Positions 43,490 to 55,884 of a stretch of DNA of 64,000 bases are shown here, in pieces. The translations under genes and the position numbers were made by a program. The notes under the pieces were generated by a model that saw only the letters and a list, made by a program, of their open reading frames with translations, did no database searches and had not been told where the DNA came from. The stretch covers positions 930,001 to 994,000 of the forward strand of contig CM121341.1 in NCBI GenBank assembly GCA_051530055.1, read 5' to 3'. Numbering within the stretch: the first letter of the stretch is position 1; each line of letters starts with the position of its first letter. The stretch comes from Neoechinorhynchus agilis (Eukaryota; Acanthocephala).

Positions 43490-44661
43490 CTATTCATTCT
43501 TTTTTTCTTTACGTGGATTAGCTTCTCTTATTCCATTCCACTTGCCGAAAGTAAGCAAAAGATTAGTGTTCGCCTTACGGTTAAACATAAATGCAGCCAA
43601 ATGTAGAATGGATATTAGCAGCACGCATAATGCTAGAACCAAATTCAGCGCAAATCCTCTCTGGAACCAGGACATCAATACTCGTTGGCATCCCGTAGTG
43701 TTCATCGTAGTGGATTTATTGCTTCCTGCTCAACAAGACGAGTGTTTGTGCACACCTATTGTTCCGCCACTTACCGTCGCTGTCGAGTTGGAGGAGCTCA
43801 ATCGAGTTGGCGCACTCGGCGACGCTGATGTGTGATTTGCAACAGCTTCTTGGTGGCGTCCTATGAACATAGTCTTTATACGACTGCCAACCACAGCAAC
43901 TATATTGACGCTGAATGCTAGAGCACAATTGGGCGTTCTAGATTTAAAGGCCGTCCTAATTTTAATACTCACGAATTCACAAATAACTCAAGGAGCTCTT
44001 TTGCTTGTACGGGAATCATTACGAGGTCGTCTTTTGAGGTGACTAAGTCAAAAGCACGTTTCCTGTATTCAATCTCCATTGAGGCAAGCCCCTTCAACTG
44101 CATCCGAATAGTCGACACGAAAGGTAAAATCGTCGTGAATGAACCAAGCGATTGCCTTATCACTTAATAAGCAGGAGTTTTCGGACTTTTTTTGTAGAAA
44201 CATTTTGGTTTATACCCATATTCAGAATCCATAATAGGCTAACAGAGGTGCCCGTTATAAATAGCAACAAATTTATCCACGGGATTGTGAGGCAAATCGC
44301 AGTAAGCATGCATTTTCCCATCTCTTTTCCTCCATAAAATACCATTTTACGCGGAAATACGCGAGTTATGTGATTTTCAACTAGACAAACTAAACATTTT
44401 TCGTAGAATTCTCCAAAAACTATTCCCAATTTCACCTGTAAAAGACATCGACAGGTATGCAATCAAGACCACGAATTGGAACTGGGCGAACTTTCGTTTG
44501 TCCCAGTAAAGCATTTGGGAATTGTAGTCGATCCATGAGATCACGTTCTCGTCGTAGCCGAGTTCCGATATGAAAATCCATTGAATTATTAACGGAAGAG
44601 CCAGTAATAGGGAAAGCAGTGATATCGATAAATTGAAAGTAGATATGCCGTCCAAGGTGCA
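43490..44661 (-). CDS. Tetraspanin family membrane protein (N-terminus missing)
   Basis: Five exons join in phase: 44661-44473, 44435-44216, 44162-43981, 43937-43775 and 43725-43490 (introns 37, 53, 43 and 49 nt), giving 329 residues. The large extracellular loop carries SCCGW, then PPRSCC, further Cys and TTGC just before the last membrane segment (FALNLVLALCVLLISILHLAAF). This is the tetraspanin CCG / PxSCC / GC signature. Earlier hydrophobic segments are SLLSLLLALPLIIQWIF and MLTAICLTIPWINLLLFI with SVSLLWIL. NKS and NTT glycosylation sites lie in the loop. The first exon follows a TTATCTTTAG acceptor and has no ATG, so a short upstream exon is missing. Tetraspanins organise membrane microdomains. 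The subfamily is not clear. Confidence 0.85.
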
Positions 44662-44699
44662 CTAAAGATAAATGTTTATGAATTTATTGTGGATTAAGA

Positions 44700-45440
44700 A
44701 CGTCTCTGTCTTAGAAAATAATGACTTAGTCGTTTTAGTTTTTAAAGAATATTCATTGCATAGATTTGACTTAACTTTTAAATAGCGTTAAATAGCAACA
44801 AGCGAAATAACATAAAACTCGTAGCGTTACATTTAGTTAATGACATTATTTTCGAGAAAGCGAGTGTTTGGCACAATATCAAAGCTTTTCCGGAAATCAA
44901 TTTTAAAAATTAGTTTACGACTTTAGCTGAGCATAGGGTGTTTTTCGATAAAAGTGCTCGTCGCGTTACGCAAAGTTAATTTATTAATTTTGCAAAATTA
45001 AACGGATTATCTAAAATTTGAATATTCGAACTTTTATAGATTTTTCTATTCAAAAGGCCAAAATTAGCATAAAGTTTTTAAACTCTGTCGCGTTTCATTT
45101 GACCATTTTAAATGATACCAATTGATAAAAATGAGATGTGGGCTTGTCTTTAAAAAAAATCAAAAACTATGAAGATGAGTACGACGAAGCTCGAAACGTT
45201 TATTTACCAAAAAAATTATTTACCGAGTGAAGACTTTTCAAAATTAGTGGTTATTTTTTGGGATGGGGTACCTCATATACAAACCATAGTTAAAAGAGTG
45301 GTCAAACGTGAATTCGTGTTCCGATTTTTCCCTGGACTTAGTCTCTTTTAGACGAGGAACATAAAGGTAGGTAATATTTGCTTTTCCCTCCACACGTTCT
45401 TTAACAATCACGCACCTCCTGCCTCGATCTTTTTCAACCT
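44700..45440. other. Upstream region of the tetraspanin, no gene seen
   Basis: It probably holds the missing first exon, but I cannot choose one. A single family A arm fragment lies near 45190-45240 (CGAAACGTTTATTTACC, ACCGAGTGAAGAC). Confidence 0.3.
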
Positions 45441-45444
45441 AATT

Positions 45445-45560
45445 GAGCAAAATATAATTATGGTGAAAATACTGCTGGTAATAGCATATTTGATTTATTG
45501 GAGATATTTCGCGAGGTAACCTTGTTACCTGGAGTATTTTCACCATAATTATACTTTGAC
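45445..45560. repeat. Family B foldback element, core truncated
   Basis: Outer arms ATAATTATGGTGAAAATACT and AGTATTTTCACCATAATTAT are inverted complements. The minus strand keeps CUCGC, GAAAUAU and CAAUAAAUCAAAUA of family B but the CUGAUGA half is gone. Confidence 0.65.
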
Positions 45561-47690
45561 TAACCCGGAGTATTTTAAATCGATGAATAATGAAACAATT
45601 TGGTTAAATCGCGTTGAGGATCTACTTTCAGGACGCAATTGAACACTAGTGTTCTTACTGTCGGAAATGAATAGCTAATGAGAAAGTGTTCTCTTGTGTG
45701 TGTGTGTGTGTGAATGCATTCACATACGCACAGTAGCAGCGCACTGAACATCGACAACGAATTCTGCCACAAACCAGCCTTGAATAAGGTTCTTTTCTTG
45801 TTTGGAGATACCCTGATACACCCGCTTGTTATGATTGTCTGTCGCTGTGATAGTAATGGAGCCTAAACATTGATTAGTATGACAGTTGATCGCATAGCAC
45901 ACTGTCAGAACAGTGCTCGGCAGTCATTGTCTTTTCCATTAACCGCTTTTTTGGCATATAAACAACTAGAGGTTATCCTGTGTGATTGGTCATTAGTCAG
46001 AAATTTAGCTTTGAAGAATTTGAGCGGAAAAAATTGAATTAAAAAAGACGTGTACGAACCACCAAAAGTAAATAAGAAAAAAAGTAGAGTCGATAGGTTG
46101 CGCTGTTGTGCGGTTCTATCGAAATTTCCCCATCACAAAATCTATTTCTTATATAAAGAATCCTTCAGACGAATTCTCCGGATTGTGCCGTATCAAATAA
46201 CGGGTTAAACCATAAAACTTATTGATGAAGTCTCTATCTTTGAGTTCTCTCTAGCAACCGAATAAAATCGAAATTATTTAAACATTCCATGCATAAACGT
46301 TTTAAAGAACATGCGCCGTCTAGTTGCAGATTTCGCGAACCTCGAGAAAAAACCAGTTTTCAGATCACGGTTTTTTAAAAACTAAAAATTACGAAGGTTT
46401 GTTACAGATCAACCCGTTTATTGTTGAGTAAACCAATCGCTAGAGCTTCTAATTAAACTAGAAATGTTTGAAATTCAAATTTCTCTAGAGAAGGCAACGA
46501 CTGTCTACGGGGATTAAGTCCTATTGCAATTTTCTTGAAAGAGTCAACAAATTGTAGAGATACTCATGGAGTAATCGATAAGGCACAAAAAGCAACATGC
46601 ATTAATGTCTTTATCGAATTAGTTTTTGAGAAAGGAGGGTCGATATGTAGGCTCCAAAGAAACATGAGAAAATGGCACTTTGATGGTAATTAAACACCAT
46701 CTTTCGGCTGTAATTTTTTAGATCAACATCATTCATCCGTCTAAGCGGAAACCAAAGCAATGTTTTGAAGAACAACTCAGTGAAAGGATTCAGAATTTTT
46801 TTCTTGTAGTAAACCAAAGGACAATCTCAGTATAGAAAATTACACAGAATTTTGGGACGTTGAGAAGGTATAAAAGCATTTTAAAGGCCGTTGCAGTCTT
46901 GAGGGGAAACTAAGCATCTATAAGAGTTATTTTTCTGACTTAGAAAGCCATAGTAGTTTCTAGAGTTTAATATATGTTGTTTTTATCTTCAATCTAGCAC
47001 GACGAGCACTTTTGTTTTAGAAGTGAAATAAAATAAGGACAAGCGCCATCATTGAAGCATTCCATCTGTACTCTCAATGGCATTATGGAAGATATCTTGC
47101 TCTACATCCATTGGGACGATGATTCCGATTAAAGGGCAGATTAACCCTAATACTGCTTAGGATATTAATACATAAACCTAGAATAAGGATGCGTTTTTGC
47201 AGTAACATATCCCTGGCATAATGAGACAGTGAGCATCTCTTGCTCCCAGTTGTTCTATTCTTGCTATTTGGTATTTAGCCAACTCAGCAAATGGTTCATA
47301 GCTGAGCGTTTATGCCAATCGGGCATATTTGAGAAAGATTCCGTAAGGCGAGAATGAATGCCAAATAGGAAAACCAAATGTCTTGTGTTTTAATAAAATA
47401 TCTTAAAGCAGAAACCTTTACTAACAAAGGAAAATTAAGACAGATAATTTATACTTTTAAATGCCGTATAACAGCCAAGCTAAAGACCTAAAAGTGGCTC
47501 TGCTTCTCATTTCCTCACAGAAAATTGCCCTCGAAACATGCGTTCTTCCCATCATGGCCAGGCTATCCACATTCTATAGCATTCCTCGTTGCTCGCAGCA
47601 TCGAGTATTTCATGAAGATGCAATACAAACCTCTAAAAAGATGGCCACTGCTTGTAAGTCTAGAGAACGTTTAGATTTAAGCCCCTTCTT
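45561..47690. other. Long stretch without a supported gene
   Basis: A TG microsatellite lies near 45694-45712. A minus-strand frame at 45720-45902 (CYAINCHTNQCLGS, then FVVDVQC) has several Cys and could be one exon of a secreted protein, but start and partners are not visible. The rest is AT-rich. Confidence 0.3.
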
Positions 47691-47691
47691 C

Positions 47692-50600
47692 GTCTTTATA
47701 TAAATTAGTAATCGAGTTTTCGCCAATTGATATTTCCACCAACTATTAACTTCCCAGTCCTCATTGCTACTCTAAAGAAATTTTAACACGGCAAGCCACT
47801 TGGATGCCCGATAAAAATCCTTTCGATTTGAGCCCCCTTCTTCGTCTTTATATAAATTAGTAATCGAGTTTTCGCCCATTGATATTTCCACCAACTATTA
47901 ACTTCCCAGTCCTCATTGCTACTCTAAAGAAATTTTAACACGGCAAGCCACTTGGATGCCCGATAAAAATCCTTTCGATTTGAGCCCCCTTCTTCGTCTT
48001 TATATAAATTAGTAATCGAGTTTTCGCCCATTGATATTTCCACCAACTATTAACTTCCCAGTCCTCATTGCTACTCTAAAGAAATTTTTACATGGCAAGT
48101 CACTCGGATGGCCGATAAAAATCCTTTCGATTTGTGTCCCCTTCTCCGTCTTTATAAAAATTAGTAATAGAGTATTCGCCCATTGATATTTCCGCCAACT
48201 ATTAACTTCCCAGTCCTCATTGCTACTATAAAGAAATTTTAACATGGCGAGCCACTCGGATGGCCGATAAAAATCCTTTCGATTTGAGCCCTTCTACGTC
48301 TTTATATAAATTAGTAATCGAATTTTCGCCCATTGATATTTCTGCCAACTATTAAATTCCCAGTCCTCATTGCTACTCTAAAGAAGTTTTAACATGGCGA
48401 GCCACTCGGATGGCCGATAAAAATCCTTCCGATTTGAACCCTTTTCGTCTTTATATAAATTAGTAATCGAGTTTTCGCCCATTGATATTTCCACCAACTA
48501 TTAACTTCCCAGTCCTCATTGCTACTCTAAAGAAATTTTAGCATGGCAAGCCGCTCGATGCCCGATAAAATCCTTTCGATTTGAGTCCCTTCTCCGTCTT
48601 TATATAAATTAGTAATCGAGTTTTCGCCCATTGATATTTCCACCAACTATTAACTTCCCAGTCCTCATTGCTACTCTAAAGAAATTTTTACATGGCAAGT
48701 CACTCGGATGGCCGATAAAAATCCTTTCGATTTGTGTCCCCTTCTCCGTCTTTATAAAAATTAGTAATAGAGTATTCGCCCATTGATATTTCTGCCAACT
48801 ATTAACTTCCCAGTCCTCATTGCTACTATAAAGAAATTTTAACATGGCGAGCCACTCGGATGGCCGATAAAAATCCTTTCGATTTGAGCCCCCTTCTCCG
48901 TCTTTATATAAATTAGTAATCGAGTTTTCGCCCATTGATATTTCTGCCAACTATTAACTTCCCAGTCCTCATTGCTACTCTAAAGAAATTTTAACATGGC
49001 GAGCCACTCGGATGGCCGATAAAAATCCTTTCGATTTGAGAACCCTTCTTCGTCTTTATATAAATTAGTAATCGAGTTTTCGCCCATTGATATTTCCACC
49101 AACTATTAACTTCCCAGTCCTCATTGCTACTCTAAAGAAATTTTAGCATGGCAAGCCACTCGGATGCCCGATAAAAATCCTTTCGATTTGAGTCCCCTTC
49201 TCCGTCTTTATATAAATTAGTAATCGAGTTTTCGCCCATTGATATTTCCACCAACTATTAACTTCCCAGTCCTCATTGCTACTCTAAAGAAATTTTAACA
49301 TGGCGAGCCACTCGGATGGCCGATAAAAATCCTTCCGATTTCGGAACCCTTCTTCGTCTTTATATAAATTAGTAATCGAGTTTTCGCCCATTCATATTTC
49401 CACCAACTATTAACTTCCCAGTCCTCATTGCTACTCTAAAGAAATTTTAGCATGGCAAGCCGCTCGGATGCCCGATAAAAATCCTTTCGATTTGAGTCCC
49501 CTTCTCCGTCTTTATATAAATTAGTAATCGAATTTTCGCCCATTGATATTTCCACCAACTATTAACTTCCCAGTCCTCATTGCTACTCTAAAGAAATTTT
49601 AACATGGCAAGCCACTCGGATGGCCGATAAAAATCCTTCCGATTTCGGAACCCTTCTTCGTCTTTATATAAATTAGTAATCGAGTTTTCGCCCATTGATA
49701 TTTCCACCAACTATTAACTTCCCAGTCCTCATTGCTACTCTAAAGAAATTTTAACATGGCAAGCCACTCGGATGCCCGATAAAAATCCTTTCGATTTGAG
49801 CCCCCTTCTCCGTCTTTATATAAATTAGTAATCGAGTTTTCGCCCATTGATATTTCCACCAACTATTAACTTCCCAGTCCTCATTGCTACTCTAAAGAAA
49901 TTTTAACATGGCAAGCCACTCGGATGGCCGATAAAAATCCTTTCGATTTGAACCCTTCTTCGTCTTTATATAAATTAGTAATCGAGTTTTCGCCCATTGA
50001 TATTTCCACCAACTATTAACTTCCCAGTCCTCATTGCTACTCTAAAGAAATTTTAACATGGCAAGCCACTCGGATGCCCGATAAAAATCCTTTCGATTTG
50101 AGTCCCCTTCTCCGTCTTTATATAAATTAGTAATCGAGTTTTCGCCCATTGATATTTCCACCAACTATTAACTTCCCAGTCCTCATTGCTACTCTAAAGA
50201 AATTTTTACATGGCAAGCCACTCGGATGCCCGATAAAAATCCTTTCGATTTGAGTCCCCTTCTCCGTCTTTATATAAATTAGTAATCGAGTTTTCGCCCA
50301 TTGATATTTCCACCAACTATTAACTTCCCAGTCCTCATTGCTACTCTAAAGAAATTTTTACATGGCAAGCCACTCGGATGCCCGATAAAAATCCTTTCGA
50401 TTTGAGCCCCCTTCTCCGTCTTTATATAAATTAGTAATCGAGTTTTCGCCCATTGATATTTCCACCAACTATTAACTTCCCAGTCCTCATTGCTACTCTA
50501 AAGAAATTTTTACATGGCAAGCCACTCGGATGCCCGATAAAAATCCTTTCGATTTGAGCCCCCTTCTTCGTCTTTATATAAATTAGTAATTGAGTTTTCG

Positions 50601-50693
50601 CCCATTGATATTTCCACCAACTATTAACTTCCCAGTCCTCATTGCTACTCTAAAGAAATTTTAACATGGCAACCCGCTCGGATGCCCGATAAA
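47692..50693. repeat. Satellite: about 20 tandem copies of a 152-bp unit
   Basis: The unit starts around AAATTAGTAATCGAGTTTTC, continues with CCACCAACTATTAACTTCCC and CTAAAGAAATTTTAACATGG, and ends CGTCTTTATAT. I counted 20 copies of the CATTGCTACTCTAAAG block, spaced 148-155 bp. Copies differ at a few positions, mainly in the AGCCCCCTTCTCC segment. Some variants (ATAAAAATTAGTAATAGAG) recur in pairs, as expected from higher-order or segmental duplication. Minus-strand open frames across it are artefacts of the repeat. Confidence 0.9.
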
Positions 50694-50699
50694 ATAATA

Positions 50700-51600
50700 A
50701 CTGTCCAATCTCACCAAAAGTGTTTGAAGATATACAATAAACATAATTTGTTGTTGACCTTATGCCTAGTTTCCTAATAACGAAGATAGCAAGAATTTCT
50801 ATATTGAGCAACAGTCTTTAACCTCGTCGCAATTTGCGACTTATCTTAGACAGTTTTAGTGAACCGTAGTAAGTGCTATTCACTATCGAGATAGCACTCA
50901 AGGCACAAAAATGGATATGAGCCTAAGACAAGTATTTCCCTCGTTTTAGAGGTAGTTTCTAGATTAATAGAAGAACAAAGCAGCTACCCGAACTACTTTG
51001 CTGACGATTCCCCCATTTTTTCTTGAACATCTACTATAAACATCGTACAAGTGTTTTACGATTTGCCTTATTGGCCACCTAAATCATCAAATCCATGGTG
51101 AGTATTTAGAGCGCTTATAGAACATCGATCGCTAAATGAAGCAATTCGCATTCTTACATTTTTTGTATGCTTTCGGAATTTGTAGCTCGCATTTCCACTC
51201 TTCAGGGTAGTGATTTTATAATTTGTATATTTATTTCATCGTTTTTGAATCAAGAGTAAAATAATTCATCGATGCCTTAAAATTTAATTCTTTACTTTTG
51301 AAATTCACGGCAGTTTTCCTTCACTTTCTTCTTAGAAAGAAGGTAATGAAAGTTATTGTTCTATAGAACTCATACGTTTATCGTGTTTAAATGTTAGCTG
51401 AACTCGATGAAATCGGCAACGGCATAATAAACAAGGGTTTAGAGTAGAAACCAGTTTTATCTTTGGAGATAACTTAAAAAGAAACAAATTTGAGTGTTAT
51501 TTTCAGTCTCTTTTATTCTGTTAGAAAACCTAGAGTAAACTTGAAAGTTGGCAAGAGAAAAGTTTCGCGATGAACCCCGTCGAATATTTTTGTGTAATGT
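50700..51600. other. No gene seen
   Basis: AT-rich sequence after the satellite, perhaps the 5' region of the next gene. Confidence 0.35.
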
Positions 51601-51622
51601 TAGTTGATCGCTGCGCATACAG

Positions 51623-52767
51623 AGAGCCCATAAACATATCTCTACTCATTGCGCAGTGTGCGTTTTGAAACGTTGTTCAAATTGTTCGAAGTTAGGATGC
51701 TTAAACGACTTCAGGTACGTACCTGCACACTATTTGCTAACCGGAACGCGAGTGCATTTTCGATCATCACCGCCAATATTCTTGTTCCTTCCTGACCTCG
51801 TTGATTGCAGGTTCGTTCTCGCAATCTTGCTTATTCCTTAATAAGTGGATTGTCACTGACTCGAAAAAAAGTGCGCAACTCAGCAACTGACAGGTTTCGC
51901 AACTACACCACCCTCGCTGCAACAACAACAACGAAGGAGGAGGAGGAGGAAGATAAACTCGACGATATAATGATGAGCACTTCGTCATTGACGGCTCTTC
52001 AACAAACGAACCAGCCATCTCTTAGTCATGGAAGTTCTGCCTTGGTCCGCCGAAGCATCTCGTCCACCGCAGCGGAACCCAGGGTCGTGGGAAGCGTAAT
52101 GCGTTGCTGTTGTAAAGGAGTGCCTAGTAGTTGCGGTAGTGATGAAGTTATATCAGCAGCAGAATCGTTTGTCTCGTCTTCGTCAAGTAAATCAACGATG
52201 TTGATAGCACGCCAACAACCAACCAATGTAAGACCGAGCCTTTTACTTAAGCGATACAAGTCGCATATATTCGGTGGTGGTGGAAACGAAGATAGCGCCG
52301 GTCGCTATGCAAATAGCAGTGTTGCCAGCTCCTCTGATGAATTTTTTGTGTCTTCAGGCAACTATAGAGCTTCTTGTCCAAACATCTATGAGAATCGAAA
52401 TAACTTTCAAGAAATGACAAGGACGTTTTCGTCTTCATGTGATGCTTTGACACTTAATCATCATCGACTCTTTGATTATCCCAGCATGAACGAGTATATA
52501 ACTGATGAAAACGAATATAGGGTCGTTCGGGATCGTAGGTTGAAGCGTGAACCGAGCTATATGGATTCTAGTGACTTTAGTGATTTATCACAGCTTGACA
52601 GGAGAAGCGATTTGCAACATTTGGACGATCGATCACGTCTGGATCTATACAGACGAAGAAGCTGCGGCGGTGGATCGGCTGGTCTTGATCGATGGTTTAG
52701 ACCGTTGTCGCACTTTCCATCCATGGCGTCCACTACTCTAAGCTACTGTAAAAGTTTACTCAGCTGA
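51623..52767 (+). CDS. Ser/Arg-rich protein with N-terminal Cys cluster, unknown function
   Basis: Exon 51623-51724 follows a GCATACAG acceptor and encodes RAHKHISTHCAVCVLKRCSN followed by CSKLGCLNDFRY. His/Cys spacing (H-C-x2-C-x5-C-x2-C) suggests a zinc-binding finger cut by exon borders. A second exon from 51811 (after TTGATTGCAG) continues in frame if the donor is TAC|GTACCT. It runs to a stop at 52767 with ~319 residues: Glu run, Ser runs, CCCKGVPSSCGS, then many Arg/Asp/Ser (DRRSDLQHLDDRSRLDLYRR). It looks largely disordered. I do not recognise it; a scaffold or adaptor near membranes is only a guess. Upstream exons are likely missing. Confidence 0.55.
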
Positions 52768-52769
52768 AT

Positions 52770-53365
52770 TCGTTTCTGTATGAAAGGTGGGAATTAATCG
52801 CGCGCGAATTCATTTGAGTTGAGTAAAGGGTACACGAGTCCCAGGCTTGGATGGTGGAAAGGTTCGTCTTTATCAGGCGATGGATGCCGTACTACAATGA
52901 GTGGTGGTGGTGGTGGTGGTGGAGTCGGGCGTATAGCACGACGGATAAGCACGGTACATTGCTTGCTTTCCATCTCGACAAGACAGATCACGACTCCGCC
53001 AGGAATCAACAACAAATTCTCTGTCTCCGAAACTGATGTCTACTGATTGATGCTGATTATTATGTAGACGGGTTTTTTCCGTCATAGAATTTGATATTTT
53101 GCATATATATTTATGCATTAGAAGAACGCGATAAGTCTCAGATGTTTGGGAGTTGGGCAGAAGGGTATTATTTGTGTGCCAAGAATCCAGAAACGGCACA
53201 GATGATGCGCCAATCTACACGAAGCTCAAGGGAATGTCGCACGTGAGAGTGAGACAACAGGAGGAGCAGGTTTTAACTTCGTTTTAAAAGAACAAAATCA
53301 ATTGTAGCGCTTCTGAATTGCAAAATTGAAAAGGCAATCTTAAAAGTGTTTTTATATGGCGGAAA
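52770..53365. other. 3' region with a GGT microsatellite
   Basis: A GTG/GGT run lies at 52900-52922. Short frames through it are simple-repeat artefacts. No other feature. Confidence 0.4.
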
Positions 53366-53369
53366 ATTG

Positions 53370-53530
53370 AAGGAATTTATTAGGTACGATATTTCGGCGC
53401 ACAATCTTGTACGCCTTTATACAGGTTATTTGTAAGTTTTCTACTATTTAAGCTCGAAAGGCACAAGATTGTGACTCGGAAATATCGGACCTAATAAATT
53501 ACTTCAATTTTTTCATCATAAGAAAAGGTC
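53370..53530. repeat. Family C foldback element
   Basis: Left arm TTTATTAGGTACGATATTTC and right arm GAAATATCGGACCTAATAAA are inverted complements. The minus strand reads AUAAA, stem GGCGUACAA-GA-UUGUGCGCC (9 bp), then GAAAUAUC. CUGANGA is absent. Confidence 0.7.
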
Positions 53531-53549
53531 ATGAACAATTCAATCCTCA

Positions 53550-54740
53550 AAAACAATCTTTAAAGTCTTCATTCTTTCAATTTCTTTGGTTAGAGAACCA
53601 AATCGTCCTCAGCTTTCTTATGAACCAATAAACGGAGTTTCTTATATAGAGATCGCTGTATTTTGGACATGAATAATTGCATTAAGTGATTCACTGAGTA
53701 TTGGAACAGATTTCAGTTTAAGTTATTGCGTTCTTCACTTTATCTTAGGTTGCGATCAAGTCAAAATCTGTATAGTTCGATTCTCACAAACTAAACCCGT
53801 AATCGATTCCAAAATCAACCTCGGCAATGTAGCATTGATATCATAAGTTGGTGCACGATTATGAAACACACTTTTAAATCTATAAAACATCTTTTATGTA
53901 GAAATAGAGAAAAAGCACAGAGGGTTTTTGTGCTTATAGTCAATTAGAAGGACCTGAAGTGCCTGAAATATTGTTCACCATTGTAGATTTAAATATTAGG
54001 TAAGCATTTGATGGGTTATTTGGATCCTTCACGAAGGACCTCATTTGAAAATGTAATTAATATCAAACTCCTAACATTTTTGTAGATTGGAGGATAACTG
54101 AATGTGTTCCAACATTGACTTCCTCCAAATTTGCAAGTCCTGAATTCATGAATCTGTTGGAAATTCAAAGTCTTCATTTAGTAGGCAGTGCTTAGGAAAA
54201 TTACCCGGGTGAAATTGCTACCATTTGAAGCCCGTCCTTGGATCATCAAATGTTGGAATCATTTATCACGTGCTTATTGTTCTAGAAAGGTTTTGCTGCT
54301 GAATATTTGCCGAGAGGCGTATAGGGATATAAGGCTTTAGACAATTTGTATTTTCAAATATACGTACGGTAATGGAGTTTTGCACTAAGAGTTCTAAAAC
54401 TTGCGGGAAATCGATCTATTTGTGTAGATTCCATAATGGTTATCTTTTTTGGACGGCTTGTACGACGCACAAAAACGAATACCTTATCAATTTCTTGAAT
54501 TAATCTTTTTATGCAGAGTTCTTCAAGTCATTTTATGAATACGCAGCGTTATAAAGGATCACCATTTTGAACAAATTTTTTGATCTTAAGATTTAGTTTC
54601 GCGCTGATAATCTCATATGTGGCGCTTAATTGATAATAATCTGTCATCATTTTTTTAATCCTCCAGTGAAACTTAGATCTTTGCTCGATATATAATTATA
54701 TAAATTTTTTTCATCCATTATTCTCAATCGTACTTCACCG
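53550..54740. other. No gene seen
   Basis: AT-rich intergenic sequence. Confidence 0.35.
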
Positions 54741-54754
54741 TCCCCAAGACGCTC

Positions 54755-55035
54755 GCTGCGTTTCCTCGCTGGATAGCCAAGGATATGTTCTGCACTAGGA
54801 ACGAACGAGCCCTCCTGTCATTGGTCGAGTTGATCAGTCGATGCCCCAGTTCGAAAACAAAACTCCTCGCCGCACGTCCGAAAGCTCCTAAGGTTTCCAC
54901 TACGAAGGGGACAAAATGATGAGAATTCGTAAAATCAGCGTATTTTGCAACCTTACGGAGCTCAGCAGCTGATGCGGCTCCCCCAGCCCCGGAGGATGCA
55001 TCTCGCAGATTGCTGGCTGCAAGGGAGTCGACTTG
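54755..55035 (-). mobile_element. Retroelement polyprotein C-terminal fragment
   Basis: The minus strand reads LAASNLRDASSGAGGAASAA, then KYADF, HHFVPFVVETLGAFG, LGHRL, then AIQRGNAASVLGT. This is the same C-terminal domain as at 9.64-9.93 kb and continues the class of the RT fragment at 24.7 kb. This copy is the least damaged of the three pieces. The superfamily is uncertain. Confidence 0.6.
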
Positions 55036-55054
55036 ACAAAATACTTTAAAAGAA

Positions 55055-55212
55055 ATATCGATATGTGAGGTAGCGAGGAATGTGATTGGAATTATTGTTT
55101 AGAAGTCTACACCCAGTAAATGATTATTTATTAAAGACGTTCTGCGAACCTCGTCAGAACGTCTTTAATAAATAATCATTTACCGGGTGTAGACCTGAAC
55201 AATAATTCCACT
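55055..55212. repeat. Family A foldback element without centre
   Basis: Outer flank ATATCGATATGTGAGGTAGC, arms GTCTACACCCAGTAAATGAT and ATCATTTACCGGGTGTAGAC. The two arms meet at GAACCTCGTCAGAACG, so the CUGAUGA part of both cores is deleted. Confidence 0.75.
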
Positions 55213-55214
55213 TT

Positions 55215-55630
55215 AAGAGAAATTACATCGGTTTGCCGAAGCTTTGTATTTTTGTATGATTAAAAACCACGATTCTTTATAGAGTATGTTTATTCTTGAA
55301 TTTATTCGTGTATGAGTTCATGTTAAATTAAGAATATATATTGTCCAACAGGAATTTGTTGCCAAAGCCTACGAAATTTAAACAATTTCTGGTGATTGTT
55401 TTTGTCAGATAAAGTCTAGACTGTCCACTAACACATTTAATAGATTTTTCTATACAACAAATTCTTGAGTTTTTCGTCAAGGATTTTTATTCAGTACTAA
55501 GATGTGCAACACTTGTGGTTTCCATACTTAAGTCCATCAGTGATATTAGTTATCAAAGACGCCTGATTTGAATTATGCTGATTAGGTTACTGTATATTTT
55601 TAGATACCGTATGTTCATTAGATGAAAAAG
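55215..55630. other. No gene seen
   Basis: AT-rich intergenic sequence. Confidence 0.35.
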
Positions 55631-55635
55631 AAAAT

Positions 55636-55863
55636 TGTACGCGGTGTCTCGGAGTTTATTACTAGCTGAATTTAGAAATTGTAACTTCTTTAAACCTCAG
55701 ATAATGTAAGGTCGGTGGATCGACATCAGTTAATCGTTGTCGACAACTATTTATAGAAAGATTAAGCGCCGGTAAGAACGGAATTCCACCGACTTTACAA
55801 GTTCTATGGTTTAAAAAGTTTCAATTTCTAAATTTAGTTAGTAATAAACTCTAGGACATTGCG
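55636..55863. repeat. Inverted repeat, about 60-bp arms
   Basis: Arms GTACGCGGTGTCTCGGAGTT to AACTTCTTTAAACC and GGTTTAAAAAGTTTCAATTT to CATTGCGTAC are imperfect complements around a ~105-bp centre, which itself has GTAAGGTCGGTGGA against TCCACCGACTTTAC. No hammerhead core is visible. Confidence 0.65.
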
Positions 55864-55884
55864 TACAATTCTCTTTGTCGTGTA

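Noticed and set aside
48609-48950. Minus-strand 113-residue frame in the satellite
   Set aside because: It repeats the same peptide once per unit and arises from the 152-bp periodicity. No gene context.
47692-50693. CRISPR-like array of regular repeats
   Set aside because: Units are ~152 bp and contiguous without unique spacers, and the genome is eukaryotic. It is a satellite.
52870-53046. Short frames with Gly, Trp or Pro runs near 52.9 kb
   Set aside because: They are translations of a GGT microsatellite in different phases.
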